The notes under the pieces are model-generated. The model ran no database searches. It was given only the letters and a program-made list of their open reading frames with translations, and was not told the origin of the DNA. Both the position numbers and the translations under genes were made by a program. DNA of 64,000 bases, taken from Deinococcus budaensis (GTDB taxonomy: Bacteria > Deinococcota > Deinococci > Deinococcales > Deinococcaceae). Below, piece by piece: positions 57,968 through 64,000 of this stretch (positions within the stretch are counted from its first letter, which is position 1; each line of letters starts with the position of its first letter). The DNA lies in NCBI RefSeq assembly GCF_014201885.1, contig NZ_JACHFN010000007.1, positions 62,001 through 126,000 of the forward strand. The letters run 5' to 3'.

Positions 57968-58507
57968 ATGAAGCCTCCCCTCACGCCCGACTTCCTGAAC
58001 CGCATCCGGGACGACTGGGAACAGGTCCGGCCCGACCTCGACCCGGGGCCGATGCTGGCGGTGGTGCTGCTGGAGCGCCTGAACGCCGCCCTGGGTCGGC
58101 AGATCGGGCGCACCTATCTTCCGAGCGGCATCAACGCCGCCGGGTGGGACCTGCTGCTGACGCTGTACCGCTCGGCCCCCCCGGAGGGCCTGACGCCCAC
58201 CGGACTCAGCGACCTCGCCGCGATCACCGGGCCGTCCGTGACCAACCGCATCCAGCGCCTGGTGGGCAAGAACCTGGTGGAGCGCCGGGGCGGCGAGGAC
58301 GACCGCCGCTCGGTCCGTATCCGGCTCACCCGGGAGGGCCGCGCCCTGGTGGAACGGCTGCTGCCCCAGCATCTCGCCGCCACGGCCCAGGTGCTGTCCG
58401 TCCTCAGCCTGGAAGAGACGCAAATGCTCCGGCACCTCGCCGCCCGGGTGCTCGCGGGCCTGGAAGTGCAGGAGCTGGACCAGGAAGACGGGCAGGCGCC
58501 CGGCTGA
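57968..58507 (+). CDS. hucR: HucR-type MarR-family urate-responsive repressor
   Basis: 179 residues closely resembling D. radiodurans HucR: PGPMLAVVLLERLNAALGRQIGRTY, PSGINAAGWDLLLTLYRSAPPEGLTPTGLSDLAAITGPSVTNRIQRLV and EDDRRSVRIRLTREGRALVERLL, the latter forming the winged helix. In D. radiodurans HucR represses the divergent uricase gene and urate releases it. The same divergent layout with a four-gene operon is seen here. Confidence 0.92.
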   Translation: MKPPLTPDFLNRIRDDWEQVRPDLDPGPMLAVVLLERLNAALGRQIGRTYLPSGINAAGWDLLLTLYRSAPPEGLTPTGLSDLAAITGPSVTNRIQRLVGKNLVERRGGEDDRRSVRIRLTREGRALVERLLPQHLAATAQVLSVLSLEETQMLRHLAARVLAGLEVQELDQEDGQAPG

Positions 58508-58679
58508 AGTTCAGCTTCCCCAGGGCCGCCTTGTCCACGCGAGATTCCTCTCTGGGGGGGCGTTCACTCCTCCCGTTTTCTGCCGCACCCTCCCGGCGGC
58601 ACGCACGACCCTCCCCCGCTTCCACCAGACTGGAACGACTTCCCACGCGGAGGCGGGAAGGTCCTCGCCCCGGCAGGGG

Positions 58680-59894
<1,215 letters not shown>

Positions 59895-60006
59895 AGCTTC
59901 CTCCAGCGGCCGACCGTCTGTGACGGGGCGCGTCCTCTCTTGGCTCGACTCACCGGTCCTTCAGCCCGTGGCGGGGAAGGTCAGGGGCCGCGCCCCGCCG
60001 GGTGAC

Positions 60007-60807
<801 letters not shown>

Positions 60808-60862
60808 AGCGCCTCTGCCCGAGGGGAAGTCCCGGCGCCGGAGATGGTCGCAGCAGCGGCCC

Positions 60863-62431
60863 TCACGCGAGCTGCTCGTAGGCGGGCAAGGTCAGGAAGT
60901 CGGCGAGCGGCGAGCGGGTCGCCACGTCCCCGAACAGCCGTCCCGCCTCGGCGAGATCCGGGCCGAGCTTGCCCAGCTCCTCCCCGAAGAGGGTGTCCAG
61001 CAGCTCCGGGGTCAGCGTCCGCCCGTCCTCCAGCCGCACCCCGTGGTGCAGCCACTGCCACAGTTGCGCGCGGGAAATCTCGGCGGTGGCGGCGTCCTCC
61101 ATCAGGTTGTGGATGGGCACCGCGCCCCGGCCCTGGAGCCACGCGGCGAGGTACTGGATGCCCACGCTGATGTTCGTCCGCACGCCGCCCTCGGTGACCG
61201 TGCCGTCCGGGGGGGTGAGGAGGTCGGCGGCGGTGACCCGGAGGTCCGCCTGCTTGCCCGACTCGATCTGGTTCGGAGCAGGCATCAGGCGGTCGAAGAC
61301 CTCGGTGGCGAGGTCCACCATGCCGGGGTGGGCAACCCAGGTGCCGTCGTGCCCGTTGGTCGCCTCGCGTTCCTTGTCGGCGCGGACCTGTTCGAAGGCG
61401 CGGTCGTTGGCCGCCGGGTCGTTCTTGACCGGGATAAAGGCGCTCATGCCCCCGATAGCCGGGGCGCCGCGTTTGTGGCAGGTCTGGATGGCGAGTTTGG
61501 AGTAGTTCGCCATCATGGGCACCGCCATCGTGACCTGGGCGCGGTCGGGCAAAATCTTGTCGCCTCTGTTCCTGAACTTCTTGATGTACGAGAAGATGTA
61601 GTCCCAGCGCCCCGAGTTCAGCCCCGCCGAGTGCTCACGCAGTTCGTACAGGATCTCGTCCATCTCGAAGGCGGCGAGGATCGTCTCGATCAGGACCGTG
61701 GCGCGAACCGTGCCGCGCGGCACGCCCAGGGTGTCTTCCGCGTGGGTGAACACGTCGTTCCACCACCGCGCTTCGAGGTGCGATTCGAGCTTGGGGATGT
61801 AGAAGTAGGTGCCCGTGCCCCGGCTCAGCCGCTCCTGCGCGTTGTGAAAGGCGTACAGGCCGAAGTCGAAGAGGCTGCCGCTCATCGTCTCGCCGTCGAC
61901 CGTGACGTGCTTTTCGGGCAGGTGCAGGCCGCGCGGGCGGACGAGGAGCGTGGCGGGCTTGTCCTTGAGGCGGTAGCTCTTGCCGCCCTGGTCGAGCGAG
62001 ATGGTGCCGCGCACGGCGTCGCGCAGGTTGAGCTGGCCGTCCACCATGTTTTCCCAGACCGGGCTGCTGGCGTCCTCGAAGTCGGCCATGAACATGCGGG
62101 CGCCGCTGTTCAGGGCATTGATCACCATCTTGCGGTCCACCGGCCCCGTGATCTCCACCCGGCGGTCGTGCAGGTCGGCGGGGAGGGGGCTGATCTTCCA
62201 GTCCCCGGCGCGGACGTCCGCCGTCTCGGGCAGGAAGTCGGGCAGCTCGCCCGCGTCCAGCCGGGCCTGGCGCTCGTCGCGGGCGGCGAGCAGTTCACGG
62301 CGGCGGGCGTCGAAGCGGCGGTGCAGCCCGGCCACGAACGCCAGCGCCTCGGGGGTCAGCACCTCGGCGTGGGACTCCTGAATGGGGGCGGTGATCGTCA
62401 GGCCGTCGGGAAGGGAGAGGGTCGTGGTCAC
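60863..62431 (-). CDS. aceB: Malate synthase A
   Basis: 522 residues: FMADFEDASSPVWENMVDGQLNLRDAV, LFDFGLYAFHNAQERL, VRATVLIETILAAFEMDEILYELREHSAGLNSGRWDYIFSYIKKF (MSA signature), AIGGMSAFIPVKNDPAAN and DGTWVAHPGMVDLA. It condenses glyoxylate with acetyl-CoA to malate. No isocitrate lyase is nearby, so the glyoxylate is likelier to come from purine breakdown. The start is GTG 62431 with AGGAG upstream. Confidence 0.95.
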   Translation of the reverse strand: MTTTLSLPDGLTITAPIQESHAEVLTPEALAFVAGLHRRFDARRRELLAARDERQARLDAGELPDFLPETADVRAGDWKISPLPADLHDRRVEITGPVDRKMVINALNSGARMFMADFEDASSPVWENMVDGQLNLRDAVRGTISLDQGGKSYRLKDKPATLLVRPRGLHLPEKHVTVDGETMSGSLFDFGLYAFHNAQERLSRGTGTYFYIPKLESHLEARWWNDVFTHAEDTLGVPRGTVRATVLIETILAAFEMDEILYELREHSAGLNSGRWDYIFSYIKKFRNRGDKILPDRAQVTMAVPMMANYSKLAIQTCHKRGAPAIGGMSAFIPVKNDPAANDRAFEQVRADKEREATNGHDGTWVAHPGMVDLATEVFDRLMPAPNQIESGKQADLRVTAADLLTPPDGTVTEGGVRTNISVGIQYLAAWLQGRGAVPIHNLMEDAATAEISRAQLWQWLHHGVRLEDGRTLTPELLDTLFGEELGKLGPDLAEAGRLFGDVATRSPLADFLTLPAYEQLA

Positions 62432-62469
62432 GGGAGACTCCTGGGGAACGGGGACGGGAATTTCAACCT

Positions 62470-62491
62470 GTAAAGACGTTTTCCACTTTAC
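62470..62491. promoter_or_regulatory. Candidate IclR operator upstream of malate synthase
   Basis: GTAAAG-N10-CTTTAC inverted repeat, with TGGAAAACG at the centre on the minus strand, in the AT-rich gap between the glycerate kinase and malate synthase genes. Confidence 0.55.
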
Positions 62492-62549
62492 CTGAAACTG
62501 GCCTGTGGTTCCCGTTCCCGGGTGGGTAACGCGGCCCCGGGTCCCCTCC

Positions 62550-63827
<1,278 letters not shown>

Positions 63828-63829
63828 GG

Positions 63830-64000
63830 TCAGTCCAGTCCGGCGAGTTGGGCGTACAGCTTGGCCAGGCCCGAGTGGTCGAGGTCGCCCATCCCCTGCG
63901 CGATCATGCTGTTCATCAGCTCGGCGGCGTTCGCGGTGGCGAAAAGCGGCGCGGCCTGCTCGCGGCCCGCCTCCAGGGCGAGGCGCAGGTCCTTGCGGTG
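63830..64000 (-). CDS. 2-hydroxy-3-oxopropionate (tartronate semialdehyde) reductase, C-terminal end
   Basis: The last 56 codons run HRKDLRLALEAGREQAAPLFATANAAELMNSMIAQGMGDLDHSGLAKLY and end in GLD. KDLRLALEAGRE and GMGDLDHSGL are typical of the C-terminal domain of beta-hydroxyacid dehydrogenases of the GlxR/GarR type, and the downstream glycerate kinase supports this assignment. The 5' part is outside the window. Confidence 0.8.
   Translation of the reverse strand, partial: HRKDLRLALEAGREQAAPLFATANAAELMNSMIAQGMGDLDHSGLAKLYAQLAGLD

Overview
The window is high-GC DNA from a Deinococcus-type genome. The evidence is a HucR-type urate regulator divergent from a uricase operon, a BTAD-domain regulator, a self-sufficient CYP102-type P450 and several Deinococcus-like small families. 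I cannot name the species. I see no rRNA, tRNA or CRISPR array.

Layout. 1-1035: a rearrangement scar where a 3'-truncated flavodoxin gene runs into the 3' third of a GTP-dependent PEP carboxykinase gene. 1053-10443: a permease, a BTAD regulator, a universal stress protein, a bactofilin-like/E2-like/DUF6544 gene run and a divergent DUF4342/LiaF-like envelope operon, with a decayed Mg2+ P-type ATPase (mgtA-like) remnant between them. Three promoter regions here carry a shared 16-bp element (GTAAC-N6-GTAAC type), and a fourth copy lies 23 kb away before a decapeptide-repeat protein gene. 10589-15078: a persulfide/sulfur operon (CstB-like dioxygenase-rhodanese, rhodanese-like protein, TauE, two YeeE/YedE halves, methyltransferase-like protein) divergent from a CstR-like repressor, with a palindromic operator. 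15141-20394: three cell-wall enzymes or binding proteins. 20978-30055: AI-2E-type transporter, GAF/PAS histidine kinase, GMC alcohol oxidase plus aldehyde dehydrogenase, and a CheY-like regulator.

30134-34118 looks like accessory DNA: an intact tyrosine recombinase, the 10-residue-repeat protein, a 236-bp segment bounded by perfect 20-bp inverted repeats, a recombinase-like gene lacking its catalytic residues, and a decayed SDR gene. 34123-45035 is a patchwork of small oxidoreductases, epimerases, methyltransferase and hydrolase genes, each beside its own AraC, TetR or Rrf2 regulator. 45036-48476: a LacI regulator and a beta-helix lipoprotein gene that share a LacI-type operator. 48648-53867: a TetR regulator divergent from a CYP102-type fusion, with three copies of a 15-bp repeat between them, then dinB.

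54523-64000 is a purine-to-glyoxylate block. A permease, OHCU decarboxylase, uricase and HIU hydrolase form one tightly overlapping operon controlled by HucR. It is followed by an MFS transporter, an IclR regulator, malate synthase, glycerate kinase and the end of a tartronate semialdehyde reductase gene. Together these would take up and oxidise urate or xanthine and route derived glyoxylate to malate or glycerate.
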